This document shows positions 18,886-26,934 of a stretch of DNA of 64,000 nt, piece after piece. The translations under genes were made by a program, and so were the position numbers. The notes under the pieces were generated by a model, which did no database searches, was not told the DNA's origin, and worked only from the letters and a program-made list of their open reading frames with translations. Every line of letters begins with the position of its first letter. The stretch's first letter is position 1. The stretch is from Ectothiorhodospira shaposhnikovii (GTDB lineage Bacteria > Pseudomonadota > Gammaproteobacteria > Ectothiorhodospirales > Ectothiorhodospiraceae): the NCBI RefSeq assembly GCF_022227765.1, contig NZ_JAJMLZ010000006.1:186001-250000 (forward strand), given 5' to 3'.

Positions 18886-20520
18886 ATGACAGACATCCTC
18901 AAGATCGCCCTGGCGCAAATCAACCTTCTGGTGGGCGACGTGGAAGGTAATGCCGAGCGGGTGGTGGCCGCGGCCCGCGAGGCCAGGGACTGCCATGGCG
19001 CCGATCTGGTGCTGTTTCCCGAGCTGACCCTGACCGGTTATCCGCCCGAGGACCTTCTGATGCGGGGCACTTTGCTGCAACGCTCCGAGGAGGCCCTCAA
19101 GCGCATTGCCCGGGAGGTGTCCGGGATCGATGTGGTGGTCGGTCTGCCCCTGAGGGAATCGGGATACCTCCATAACAGCGCCGCATATCTGCGTGACGGC
19201 AAGGTGCTGGCCCGTTATCACAAGCAGGTCCTGCCCAATTACAGCGTGTTCGACGAAAAGCGCTATTTCCATCCCGGCGAGGGGCCCTGCGTGGTGGAGG
19301 TCAAGGGCCTGCCGGTGGCCCTGGCCCTGTGCGAGGACATCTGGGTCTCAGAGCCGGCCCGCCGGGCCCAGTCCGCCGGTGCCCGGCTGCTGCTCAGTCT
19401 CAATGCCTCGCCCTTCCACCTTTCCAAGCACGAGGAACGGTTGGCGGTCCTGCGCGAGCGGGTTCATGAGAGCGGTCTGCCGGTGGTCTATCTGAACCTG
19501 GTGGGCGGCCAGGATGAACTGGTCTTCGATGGTCATTCCCTGGCCGTGGACCGGGACGGTGCATTGAAACTGAGCGCGCCCGCCTGGAAAGAGGGGATTT
19601 ATACCCTGGAAGTGCATTTCGATCGTCGTGACATCAGTTTCAGCGGCGGCATCCTTGCGCCCCCGCCATCCCCCGAGGAGAGCCTGTACCAGGCCCTGGT
19701 GCTGGGGGTGCGGGATTACGTCAACAAGAACGGTTTCAGCGGCGCCCTGCTGGGCCTGTCCGGAGGCATCGACTCCGCGCTCACTCTCTGCATCGCCGTG
19801 GATGCCCTGGGGGCGGAACGGGTGGAGGCGGTGATGATGCCCTATCACTATACCGCCGGCATGAGCCGGGAGGATGCCGCCGCCCAGGCACGGACTCTGG
19901 GGGTGTCCTACCGGGAGATTCCGATCGCGCCCATGGTCGAGGCCTTCATGAACGGCCTGGCGGAGGTCCTGGCCGGTCTGCCCGCGGACACCACCGAGGA
20001 GAACATCCAGGCCCGCTGTCGGGGTACCCTCCTGATGGCCATCTCCAACAAGACCGGTCGCATGCTGTTGACCACCGGTAACAAGAGCGAGATGGCGGTG
20101 GGCTATGCCACCCTCTACGGGGACATGGCCGGTGGCTTTGCCCCGCTCAAGGATGTTTCCAAGCTCTGGGTCTATCGCCTGGCCCGGTATCGTAACACCC
20201 TGGGGCCGGCCATCCCCGAGCGGGTGATCGAACGTCCGCCTTCGGCGGAACTGGCTCCCGATCAGCGGGACGAGGACAGTCTGCCCCCCTACGAGATCCT
20301 GGACGGGATCCTGGAGCGCTTCGTGGAACAGGATCAGTCTTTCACCGATATCGTTTCCGCGGGATTCGAGCCGGCCACCGTGCGCCGGGTGATGGGCCTG
20401 GTGCTGCGCAGTGAATACAAGCGCCGCCAGGCCCCGCCCGGAGTCCGGGTGACCCGTCGTGCCTTCGGCAAGGACCGGCGCTATCCCATTACCTCCGGCT
20501 ATGGCCGATTGCTCAGCTAG
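18886..20520 (+). CDS. nadE: Glutamine-dependent NAD+ synthetase
   Basis: NadE amidates nicotinate adenine dinucleotide to NAD+, using glutamine as ammonia source. Two domains are visible. An N-terminal nitrilase-type glutaminase (about 1-250) has E in LFPELTLTGYPPEDLL, K in YHKQVLPNYSVFDE and C in ALCEDIW. The C-terminal synthetase (about 270-544) has the PP-loop GLSGGIDSALTL and TGNKSEMAVGYATLYGDMAG. The start is the ATG at 18886 giving MTDILKIALAQINLLVGD. An upstream in-frame ATG at 18817 would begin before the hairpin at 18826 and has no homology. glnB follows after 48 bases, a frequent pairing. Confidence 0.97.
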   Translation: MTDILKIALAQINLLVGDVEGNAERVVAAAREARDCHGADLVLFPELTLTGYPPEDLLMRGTLLQRSEEALKRIAREVSGIDVVVGLPLRESGYLHNSAAYLRDGKVLARYHKQVLPNYSVFDEKRYFHPGEGPCVVEVKGLPVALALCEDIWVSEPARRAQSAGARLLLSLNASPFHLSKHEERLAVLRERVHESGLPVVYLNLVGGQDELVFDGHSLAVDRDGALKLSAPAWKEGIYTLEVHFDRRDISFSGGILAPPPSPEESLYQALVLGVRDYVNKNGFSGALLGLSGGIDSALTLCIAVDALGAERVEAVMMPYHYTAGMSREDAAAQARTLGVSYREIPIAPMVEAFMNGLAEVLAGLPADTTEENIQARCRGTLLMAISNKTGRMLLTTGNKSEMAVGYATLYGDMAGGFAPLKDVSKLWVYRLARYRNTLGPAIPERVIERPPSAELAPDQRDEDSLPPYEILDGILERFVEQDQSFTDIVSAGFEPATVRRVMGLVLRSEYKRRQAPPGVRVTRRAFGKDRRYPITSGYGRLLS

Positions 20521-20559
20521 GGCGATCCCGTGGCACCTTCTTCCCACCTCTGCAGGTAA

Positions 20560-20907
<348 letters not shown>

Positions 20908-20928
20908 AATCGGGCGGGAGCCTGAAGT

Positions 20929-20965
20929 GAGAGAGCGGCAAGCTTCGTGGCTATGCCGCTCTCTC
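20929..20965. terminator. Perfect 12-bp hairpin between convergent glnB and nitroreductase genes
   Basis: GAGAGAGCGGCA (20929-20940) pairs perfectly with TGCCGCTCTCTC (20954-20965) across a 13-base loop. It sits 21 bases after the glnB stop and 11 bases before the end of the convergent nitroreductase gene. There is no T-run on either side. Position suggests a shared bidirectional end structure. Confidence 0.55.
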
Positions 20966-20976
20966 CCGACACCCGG

Positions 20977-21498
20977 CTAGCGGTACGTCACCACTTCATC
21001 CAGGCGCCGCCGATGGGAGGATTCCGGCAGTTCCGCCGGGTACCCCACGCAGAGCAGGGCCAGCGGCCGCAGGCCCTGCTCCAGTGACAAGGTGTCGGCC
21101 ACGGCCTGTTCATCGAACATGCCCACCCAGGTGGACCCCATTCCCGCCGCCACCACCGCCAGTTGGGCATAGGCGGCCACGATGGTCGCGTCCTGAATGG
21201 AGAACAGGTCCCGGCCCCGTTCGCCGTACTGTTCGGCCGAGCGTTCCGCATCGCTGCAGAAGACCAGGCAAACAGGAGCTTCGGCGATGAACTGCTGTCC
21301 GTGGGCTGCCTCCGCCAGCCCGGTCCGCAGGGTCGCATCCTTCACGCAGATGATGCGGTAGGATTGCAGGTCGCCCGCCGAAGGGGCGGTCACCGCGGTT
21401 TCAAGGATCGCGTGCAGCTTCTCCGGTTCCACCGGCATGTCGGCCTGGTAGCGACGGATGGAATGCCGGTGTCTGACGGTCTGAAAGAAATCCCACAT
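20977..21498 (-). CDS. Nitroreductase-family FMN-dependent oxidoreductase
   Basis: The 173-residue product belongs to the nitroreductase superfamily: homodimeric FMN enzymes that transfer electrons from NAD(P)H to nitro, quinone or enal substrates. The FMN-phosphate-binding start FFQTVRHRHSIRRYQADMPV, TAPSAGDLQSYRIICVKD and GMGSTWVGMF are visible. The ATG at 21498 has a GGAGG element six bases upstream. The TTG two codons earlier overlaps that element and was rejected. The substrate cannot be predicted. It is convergent with glnB. Confidence 0.88.
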   Translation of the reverse strand: MWDFFQTVRHRHSIRRYQADMPVEPEKLHAILETAVTAPSAGDLQSYRIICVKDATLRTGLAEAAHGQQFIAEAPVCLVFCSDAERSAEQYGERGRDLFSIQDATIVAAYAQLAVVAAGMGSTWVGMFDEQAVADTLSLEQGLRPLALLCVGYPAELPESSHRRRLDEVVTYR

Positions 21499-21541
21499 CC
21501 TCAACCTCCCCCTGTGTCGTGTATGGATCGTCGTCCCGGAA

Positions 21542-22306
21542 TCAGGCGCCCTGCCTCAGTCGTTCGGCCCGCTCCGGAAAATTCAGTTCCAGCACCCGCA
21601 GTGCGTCCCCGGCCAGATCGTCGAGCCGCAGCCGCCGATAGGCCTTCACCATGACCTCCAGGGCATCGGGCACCGCTTCGGCGCCTTCATAGTGTTCCAG
21701 TACGTAGCGGCCCCGCTGGGCCGCCGCCAGCCAGGCGCCCCGGCGCATGTAGAAGTCCGCCACATGCATCTCATGGGCGGCCAGCCGGTTTCGCAGATGA
21801 ACCATGCGCTGACGCGAGTCTTCGGCGTAGCGGCTGTCGGGGAACGTGCGCACCAGGGTGCCGAAATCATCGAAGGCGTTGCGCAGGGGGACCGGATCAC
21901 GGCGTGCCTGATCCTGCGGAATCCAACGATTGAGGAAGCTCTGATCCCGCTCATAGTTGATCAGGCCGCGCAGATAGTAGGCATAGTCCACATGAGGATG
22001 CCGGGGATTCATCTGGATGAATCGGTCCACGGCCGCCAGCGCCATTTCCGGCTCCTGGGCCTTGTAATAGGCGTAGGCGATCTCCAGCTGGCCCTGCTGG
22101 GCGTGACGGCCGAAGGGGAATCGGGCTTCCAGGATCTCGTAGTACTCCACGGCCTGATCGAAATTCCCCCGGTCCAGGGCCGCCTTGGCCTCTTCGTAGA
22201 GCTGGCTGGCGGACCAGTCCCGGGTGGGGTCCTGGCGCATGCCGGCGCAGCCGGAGGCCAGGACGGCGATGAGCAGGAGGGTCAAGGCTGGGCGAAGAGC
22301 TGTCAT
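21542..22306 (-). CDS. bamD: Outer-membrane assembly lipoprotein BamD
   Basis: BamD is the essential lipoprotein of the BAM complex that inserts beta-barrel proteins. The 254 residues start with a lipoprotein signal whose lipobox is LASGC (cysteine at about residue 20). TPR repeats follow, beginning SASQLYEEAKAALDRGNFDQAV. ARFPFGRHAQQGQLEIAYAY, the FIQMNPRHPHVDYAYYLRG segment and DFYMRRGAWLAAAQRG are strongly conserved. It is divergent from rluD with 57 bases between the starts, the same arrangement as bamD-rluD in E. coli. Another Omp85 gene lies at 43511-44854. Confidence 0.96.
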   Translation of the reverse strand: MTALRPALTLLLIAVLASGCAGMRQDPTRDWSASQLYEEAKAALDRGNFDQAVEYYEILEARFPFGRHAQQGQLEIAYAYYKAQEPEMALAAVDRFIQMNPRHPHVDYAYYLRGLINYERDQSFLNRWIPQDQARRDPVPLRNAFDDFGTLVRTFPDSRYAEDSRQRMVHLRNRLAAHEMHVADFYMRRGAWLAAAQRGRYVLEHYEGAEAVPDALEVMVKAYRRLRLDDLAGDALRVLELNFPERAERLRQGA

Positions 22307-22363
22307 TGGGCGCTAAGACGGAAGATAATTGAAGCATTGAGTATAACCGACGGCCCCCGGCAC

Positions 22364-23308
22364 ATGACCAGAACCATCAAACTCGCGGGGGAAATCCCGC
22401 CCGAACTGGCCGGCAGGCGTCTTGACGCCGTGCTGGCCCAGATGTTCCCGGACTATTCCCGCAGCCGTATCCAGCAGTGGATCGACGAGGGTGCGGTGGA
22501 GGTGGCCGGGGAGCGCCCGCGCCTGCGTCAGAAGACCTGCGGGGGAGAGCCGGTCCTGATACGGGTGTCACTGGATGACCCGGGCCGGGATGTGGCCGAG
22601 GATTTGCCGCTGGATCTGGTGCACGAGGATGATCACCTGTTGGTGATCAACAAGCCCGCCGGGCTGGTGGTGCATCCCGCCGCGGGGCATCCCCAGGGTA
22701 CGCTGGTCAATGCCCTGCTGCATCATGCCCCGGAACTGGCGCATCTGCCTCGTGCCGGCATCGTGCATCGCCTGGACAAGGAGACCTCCGGGTTGCTGGT
22801 GGTGGCCCGCACCCTGGCATCCCATACGGACCTGGTGCGCCAGCTCCAGGCCCGCACCGTGGGTCGGGAATATCTGGCCCTGGTACAGGGCGCCCTGGTG
22901 TCCGGCGGCACCGTCGAGGCCCCCATCGGCCGCCATCCGGTGGACCGCAAGCGCATGGCGGTGGTGACGGGGGGGCGGGAGGCCATCACCCATTACCGGG
23001 TGGAGGAACGCTTCGCCAACCATACCCTGCTCAGGGTCAACCTGGAAACCGGACGCACCCATCAGATCCGGGTCCACATGGCCCATCTGCATCACCCCCT
23101 GGTGGGGGATCCGGTCTATGGCGGACGCCCGCGGTTCCCGGCCGGTCTGTCCGATGAGGCCATGGCAATCCTGCGGGGGTTTCGGCGTCAGGCGCTGCAC
23201 GCCACCCGTCTCACCCTGGAACACCCTGACGGGTCTGGTTCCCGGCGCTGGGAAGCCGGCCTCCCGGAGGACATGGAGGCACTGCTGCAGGCCCTGCGCA
23301 CCGGCTGA
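22364..23308 (+). CDS. rluD: 23S rRNA pseudouridine 1911/1915/1917 synthase
   Basis: RluD makes three pseudouridines in helix 69 of 23S rRNA. The 314 residues contain an N-terminal S4 RNA-binding domain (RRLDAVLAQMFPDYSRSRIQQW) and the catalytic domain with the active aspartate in GIVHRLDKETSGLLVVA. NKPAGLVVHPAAGH and TGRTHQIRVHMAHLHHPLVGD are also present. The ATG at 22364 lies in the 57-base divergent gap and gives the family N-terminus. A longer open frame to the left runs through bamD and is not coding. A TATAAC -10-like hexamer lies at 22342-22347. pgeF, often found next, is absent here. Confidence 0.96.
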   Translation: MTRTIKLAGEIPPELAGRRLDAVLAQMFPDYSRSRIQQWIDEGAVEVAGERPRLRQKTCGGEPVLIRVSLDDPGRDVAEDLPLDLVHEDDHLLVINKPAGLVVHPAAGHPQGTLVNALLHHAPELAHLPRAGIVHRLDKETSGLLVVARTLASHTDLVRQLQARTVGREYLALVQGALVSGGTVEAPIGRHPVDRKRMAVVTGGREAITHYRVEERFANHTLLRVNLETGRTHQIRVHMAHLHHPLVGDPVYGGRPRFPAGLSDEAMAILRGFRRQALHATRLTLEHPDGSGSRRWEAGLPEDMEALLQALRTG

Positions 23309-23320
23309 ACCGACCCGTCA

Positions 23321-23338
23321 CCCCGACGAGCGGGGTTT
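23321..23338 (+). terminator. Short terminator-like hairpin after rluD
   Basis: CCCCG (23321-23325) pairs with CGGGG (23331-23335) across loop ACGAG, followed by TTTCC. The stem is only 5 bp but GC-pure, and it lies 12 bases after the rluD stop with a short T-run. A second 8-bp hairpin at 23371-23391 may assist. Confidence 0.45.
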
Positions 23339-23370
23339 CCCTGATGTGTTCCAGGCGTTATCATTGTTCC

Positions 23371-23779
23371 GTTTTCGCCGAGCGCGAAAACACTTGTCAG
23401 GCAACAGAGGCTTAATTGTCGATGGACAGTTGTTGTAGGTGCATGCGTGGTGAGGCCGTGAGCGGCCACGGACCGGCATGTGACTGCGTCCGTCGGGGCC
23501 AGCCCCTCCAGCGGTAATCCACCGCGCCCGGGCTCCCTGATGGACCGCATCGCGTCGGTCGGATCAGGGAAACCGGTATCGCATCATCCCGAAAGTGTGT
23601 TGTCATGGGCGCCATGGCGTCCCCGTGCGGGGTGAATGTCTGCCGTCTCCGGGTATCGATGGCCCCGGATCTGCCTGTTTCCCGGTCATCCCGGTCTCTC
23701 CCCACGCTGCATCGGCCCTCGAGGCCGTGTCCCAGCGTATTCCGATCGGTCTGCCGCCGCGGCAGCCAAGGAGAGAATC
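23371..23779 (+). promoter_or_regulatory. Long structured leader region upstream of the mgtE operon
   Basis: This stretch of about 400 bases has no supported gene on either strand. It holds a run of hairpins: GTTTTCGC/GCGAAAAC (23371-23391), GGCCG/CGGCC with loop TGAG (23454-23467) and ACGGAC/GTCCGT (23468-23493). Next come GGGG/CCCC (23495-23506) and GCGGT/ACCGC (23511-23525). The largest is an interrupted 13-bp hairpin (23534-23570: TCCCTGAT/ATCAGGGA plus GACCG/CGGTC). Then follow CCCC/GGGG (23621-23632), CGGCC/GGCCG (23713-23727) and CTGCCG/CGGCAG (23751-23765). The last ends three bases before the AAGGAGA ribosome site of the 23780 gene. The content suggests a regulatory 5' leader. I could not match it to the M-box, yybP-ykoY or another riboswitch consensus I know. 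Confidence 0.5.
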
Positions 23780-24151
23780 ATGACCCGGATCATCAAGAAC
23801 ATGAGCAGGCTGATGAGCCTGGCCCTCAAAACCCTGGAATCCCCGGCCCGCCGCGCCCCCGATGCCAACCCCGTGGCCGAGGCGGTGACCCGTGCCTGTC
23901 GCCATGGCGATTTCGGCAGTGCCCGGCTGAGCTTTCTCAAGCTGGCCGGTCAGTCCCAGATCCGGGTACTCCAGACCATGGATGACCGCTCCATCCGCCG
24001 CCTGACCCTGGGACTTCCCGATGCCACTCTGGCGCGCCTGTGCGCCCAGGGACCTGCCCCCCTGACTGAAACCATCGTCCGGTCCCTGCCGGAGGGCCGT
24101 CGTCGCGGCGTGTCCCTGATGTGCGAGCAGCATCGTCGCCATCAGGCCTGA
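23780..24151 (+). CDS. Uncharacterised protein resembling the MgtE N-terminal superhelix
   Basis: This 123-residue basic protein is preceded by a strong ribosome site (AAGGAGAGAATC before ATG). No signal peptide or membrane segment is seen. The middle and end (about 35-115) are helical: SQIRVLQTMDDRSIRRLTLG, then ATLARLCAQ and ETIVRSLPEGRRRGVSLM. The period and hydrophobic pattern recall the MgtE N-domain repeat (leucine-rich helical pairs ending in LP), but the match is by eye only. It lies 38 bases upstream of the first of two mgtE genes and downstream of the structured leader. That makes it a candidate accessory or regulatory subunit of the magnesium channel. I do not recognise a named family. 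Confidence 0.62.
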   Translation: MTRIIKNMSRLMSLALKTLESPARRAPDANPVAEAVTRACRHGDFGSARLSFLKLAGQSQIRVLQTMDDRSIRRLTLGLPDATLARLCAQGPAPLTETIVRSLPEGRRRGVSLMCEQHRRHQA

Positions 24152-24189
24152 CCGCGGTTGTATGAATCGCCGGTGTTTTTTCCGACTGC

Positions 24190-25569
24190 ATGTTCCAACC
24201 GGGCCAAGGCATGGAATTGACTCATATCTACGATCTGGATGAACTGAACGAATACCTCTCCCAGGGGGATCTGTCCGCGGTGCGTGGCTGGCTGGACGAG
24301 ATGCGCATACAGGACATCGCCCAGGCCCTGATGACCCTGGACGGCGAGGTCCGTCGTGATGTGTTCCGCTTGCTGCCCCCGGGGCGGCGGGCGGATGTCT
24401 TTGCCTACCTGGACCCCCATCACCAGCTTCAGCTCATCCGCCAGGTCTCCGTGGACGAGGGGCGTCATCTGTTGTCCGAGATGCTGCCGGATGACCTCAC
24501 CGCCCTGCTGGAGGACCTGCCCAAGGATGAGGTCCGGCAACTGCTGCGCCTGCTGCCGTTCCGTTCCATTCGTCGTGCCCTGACCCTGTTGGGGTATCCG
24601 GAGGACAGTTGCGGTCGGCTCATGACCACAGCCGTGGTGAGCGTGCGTCCTGACTGGAGCATGGCCCGTGCCCTGGATCATCTCCGGGTGCAGGCGGGTC
24701 GCGGCGAGACGGTCAACCTGGTCTACGTCACCGATGAGGAGGGCGGATTGCTGGGCGTGCTGGCCCTCAAGCATTTCCTCAAGTCACGGGTGGATGTCCC
24801 AGTATCGGAACTCATGACCGGCCGCGTGGTGTCCATCGACGCCCATGCGCCCCAGGAAGAGGCCCTGCGGATGATGCGTCACTACGACCTCCCGGCCCTG
24901 CCGGTGGTGGACCGGGACCGTGAACTGCTGGGTATCATCACCGTCGACGACGTGCTGGACGTGGAGCAGGAGGAGAGCACCGAGGACTTCCAGAAGATGG
25001 GGGCCGTGGGGAGCCTGCACCTGAGTCTGCGCCAGGCCCATCCCTGGCTTTTGTACCGCAAGCGGGTGGGCTGGTTGCTGATCCTGGTGGCGGTGAACAT
25101 CATCGGTGGTTTCGTCATCGCCGGGTACGAGGAGGCCATCGAGGCTCTGGTGGTGCTGGTGTTCTTCCTGCCCCTGATTATCGACAGCGGCGGCAACGCC
25201 GGGGCACAGTCCGCCACCTTGATGGTCCGTGCCCTGGCCACGGGCGAGGTGCAACCCCGGGACTGGTTGCGTCTCTGGGGCAAGGAACTGGGAGTGGCCA
25301 CCGCCCTGGGGGCGACCATGGCCCTGGCCGTGTCCGGTCTGGGGCTATGGCGGGGCGGCATGGAGATTGCCGTGCTGGTGTCGGTGGCGATGATGCTGGT
25401 GGTGCTGGTGGGAAGTCTGGTGGGCATGATCCTGCCCTTGCTTCTGGCCCGCCTGCGCCTGGATCCGGCCACGGCCAGTACGCCGCTGGTGACGTCCATC
25501 GCCGACGTGGCGGGCATCATGATCTATTTCGGCCTGGCGGCCACCTTGCTGGGACTCCATGGACAATGA
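24190..25569 (+). CDS. mgtE: MgtE-family magnesium channel, first of a tandem pair
   Basis: MgtE is a dimeric Mg2+ channel of the inner membrane whose cytoplasmic domains close the pore when Mg2+ is high. The 459 residues show an N-terminal superhelix (about 10-140) and two CBS domains (about 145-270: LMTTAVVSVRPDWSMARAL and LMTGRVVSIDAH). A plug helix follows, then a five-segment membrane domain from about 295. The pore motifs SGGNAGAQSATLMVRAL and the aspartate in TSIADVAGIMIYF are intact. The start is uncertain: ATG at 24190 or ATG at 24211, neither with a clear ribosome site. The stop overlaps the start of the second mgtE by 4 bases (ATGA). Confidence 0.93.
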   Translation: MFQPGQGMELTHIYDLDELNEYLSQGDLSAVRGWLDEMRIQDIAQALMTLDGEVRRDVFRLLPPGRRADVFAYLDPHHQLQLIRQVSVDEGRHLLSEMLPDDLTALLEDLPKDEVRQLLRLLPFRSIRRALTLLGYPEDSCGRLMTTAVVSVRPDWSMARALDHLRVQAGRGETVNLVYVTDEEGGLLGVLALKHFLKSRVDVPVSELMTGRVVSIDAHAPQEEALRMMRHYDLPALPVVDRDRELLGIITVDDVLDVEQEESTEDFQKMGAVGSLHLSLRQAHPWLLYRKRVGWLLILVAVNIIGGFVIAGYEEAIEALVVLVFFLPLIIDSGGNAGAQSATLMVRALATGEVQPRDWLRLWGKELGVATALGATMALAVSGLGLWRGGMEIAVLVSVAMMLVVLVGSLVGMILPLLLARLRLDPATASTPLVTSIADVAGIMIYFGLAATLLGLHGQ

Positions 25570-26912
25570 CCGATTCACTCAAGCACGCGCCTTTTTTCGA
25601 GCAAATGCGTCGACGCGACTGGGAGAGCCTGAAGACGATGCTGGCCTCCCTGCAGAACCAGGACGTGGCGGCACTGAGCCAGGCCTTGCCCGCCGAGGAC
25701 TGGGTGCCGTTGATCCGGCTGCTGCCCAGGGATCGCATGGCTCATGTGTTTTCCTATCTGAGCCTGGAACAACAGGCCCGCATCCTGGCCGAGCTGAGTG
25801 ATGATGAAAATGCCCGCCTGCTGACGGCTTCGTCCTACGACGACGTGGCGGAACTGCTGGAGCGTCTGCCGGAGTCGGAGTCCGCCCGTCTCATGGCCCT
25901 GTTGCCCAAGCCGCGGCGGCGGGTGGTCAAGGGCTTGCTGAATTATCCGCCCGACAGCGCGGGCCGCCTGATGACGCCCGGTTTCGTGGCCGTGCGTCCG
26001 GACTGGACCCTGGAGGCGGCACTGGCCTACCTGCGTGATCATTTCTCCCAGGGCGAGACCGTGAACGTGGTCTTCGTCACCGAGGCGGACGGTCACTTGC
26101 TGGGGGCGATCAAGCTCAAGGATCTGCTGTTCGGACCTCCCCGCCGCCGGGTGGACAGCCTGCTCAAGGAGGCGGTGGTCCGGGTGCAGACCCGGGCCGA
26201 CCAGGAAGAAGCCGCCCGCCTGATTCGTCACTATGACCTGGAAGTGTTGCCGGTGGTGGATGAGCGGGAGGTCCTGGTGGGAATCATCACCGTGGACGAC
26301 GCCCTGGACGTGGTGGAGGAGGAGACCACCGAGGACTTCCTGCGCATGGGCAGCGTGGGCACCATCGCTCCCGGCCTCAAGGATGCGGCCATGAGTCTGC
26401 TCTACCGCAAGCGGGTCGGGTGGCTGGTGATCCTGGTGTTCGTGAACCTGTTCAGCGGGGCGGCCATCGCGGTGTTCGAGACCGCCATCGAGGCCGTGGT
26501 GGCATTGGTCTTCTTCCTGCCCCTGGTGATCGCCACCGGCGGCAACGCGGGCTCCCAGGCCTCCACCCTGATGGTCCGAGCCCTGGCCACGGGGGATGTT
26601 CAGTTGCGTGACTGGCTCGGGCTATGGGGCAAGGAGCTGTTTGTGTCCGTTGCCCTTGGGGTGACCCTGGGACTTGCCGTCTGGGGCGCCGGGATCTGGC
26701 TGGGCGGGCCGGACGTGGGGCTGGCGGTGGCCGTGGCCATGGTGCTGGTGGTTATCTTCGGCAGCATGATCGGGATGTTGCTGCCGGTGATCCTGACCCG
26801 CCTGAAGCTGGATCCGGCCACCGCCAGCGCCCCCCTGATCACGTCCATCGCGGACGTGGGGGGGATACTGGTCTATTTTTCCGTGGCGACGGCCATCCTG
26901 CAGCTGGGCTGA
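25566..26912 (+). CDS. mgtE: MgtE-family magnesium channel, second of a tandem pair
   Basis: This is a 448-residue paralogue of the preceding gene with the same domain order: N-superhelix, two CBS domains (LMTPGFVAVRPDWTLEAALA and the VVRVQTRADQEEAARLIRHY region) and the membrane domain. The pore motifs TGGNAGSQASTLMVRAL and TSIADVGGILVYF are intact. The two proteins match along their length but diverge in the N-domain and first CBS, so the duplication is not recent. Translation is coupled to the first copy by an ATGA overlap, which would suit a hetero-oligomer or co-regulated pair. A bare 22 bases separate it from the convergent pfkB-family gene. Confidence 0.93.
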   Translation: MTDSLKHAPFFEQMRRRDWESLKTMLASLQNQDVAALSQALPAEDWVPLIRLLPRDRMAHVFSYLSLEQQARILAELSDDENARLLTASSYDDVAELLERLPESESARLMALLPKPRRRVVKGLLNYPPDSAGRLMTPGFVAVRPDWTLEAALAYLRDHFSQGETVNVVFVTEADGHLLGAIKLKDLLFGPPRRRVDSLLKEAVVRVQTRADQEEAARLIRHYDLEVLPVVDEREVLVGIITVDDALDVVEEETTEDFLRMGSVGTIAPGLKDAAMSLLYRKRVGWLVILVFVNLFSGAAIAVFETAIEAVVALVFFLPLVIATGGNAGSQASTLMVRALATGDVQLRDWLGLWGKELFVSVALGVTLGLAVWGAGIWLGGPDVGLAVAVAMVLVVIFGSMIGMLLPVILTRLKLDPATASAPLITSIADVGGILVYFSVATAILQLG

Positions 26913-26934
26913 GGTCGGCGTCCGCCTGGCGGCG

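Noticed and set aside
23449-23570. M-box (ykoK) riboswitch in the mgtE leader
   Set aside because: GGTGAGGC is present, but the downstream conserved blocks and the closing helix of the M-box consensus are not, so the class name is not justified by reading alone.
23605-23985. 126-codon ORF starting within the leader and overlapping the 23780 gene
   Set aside because: No ribosome site; the overlapping 23780 frame has a strong one and better composition.
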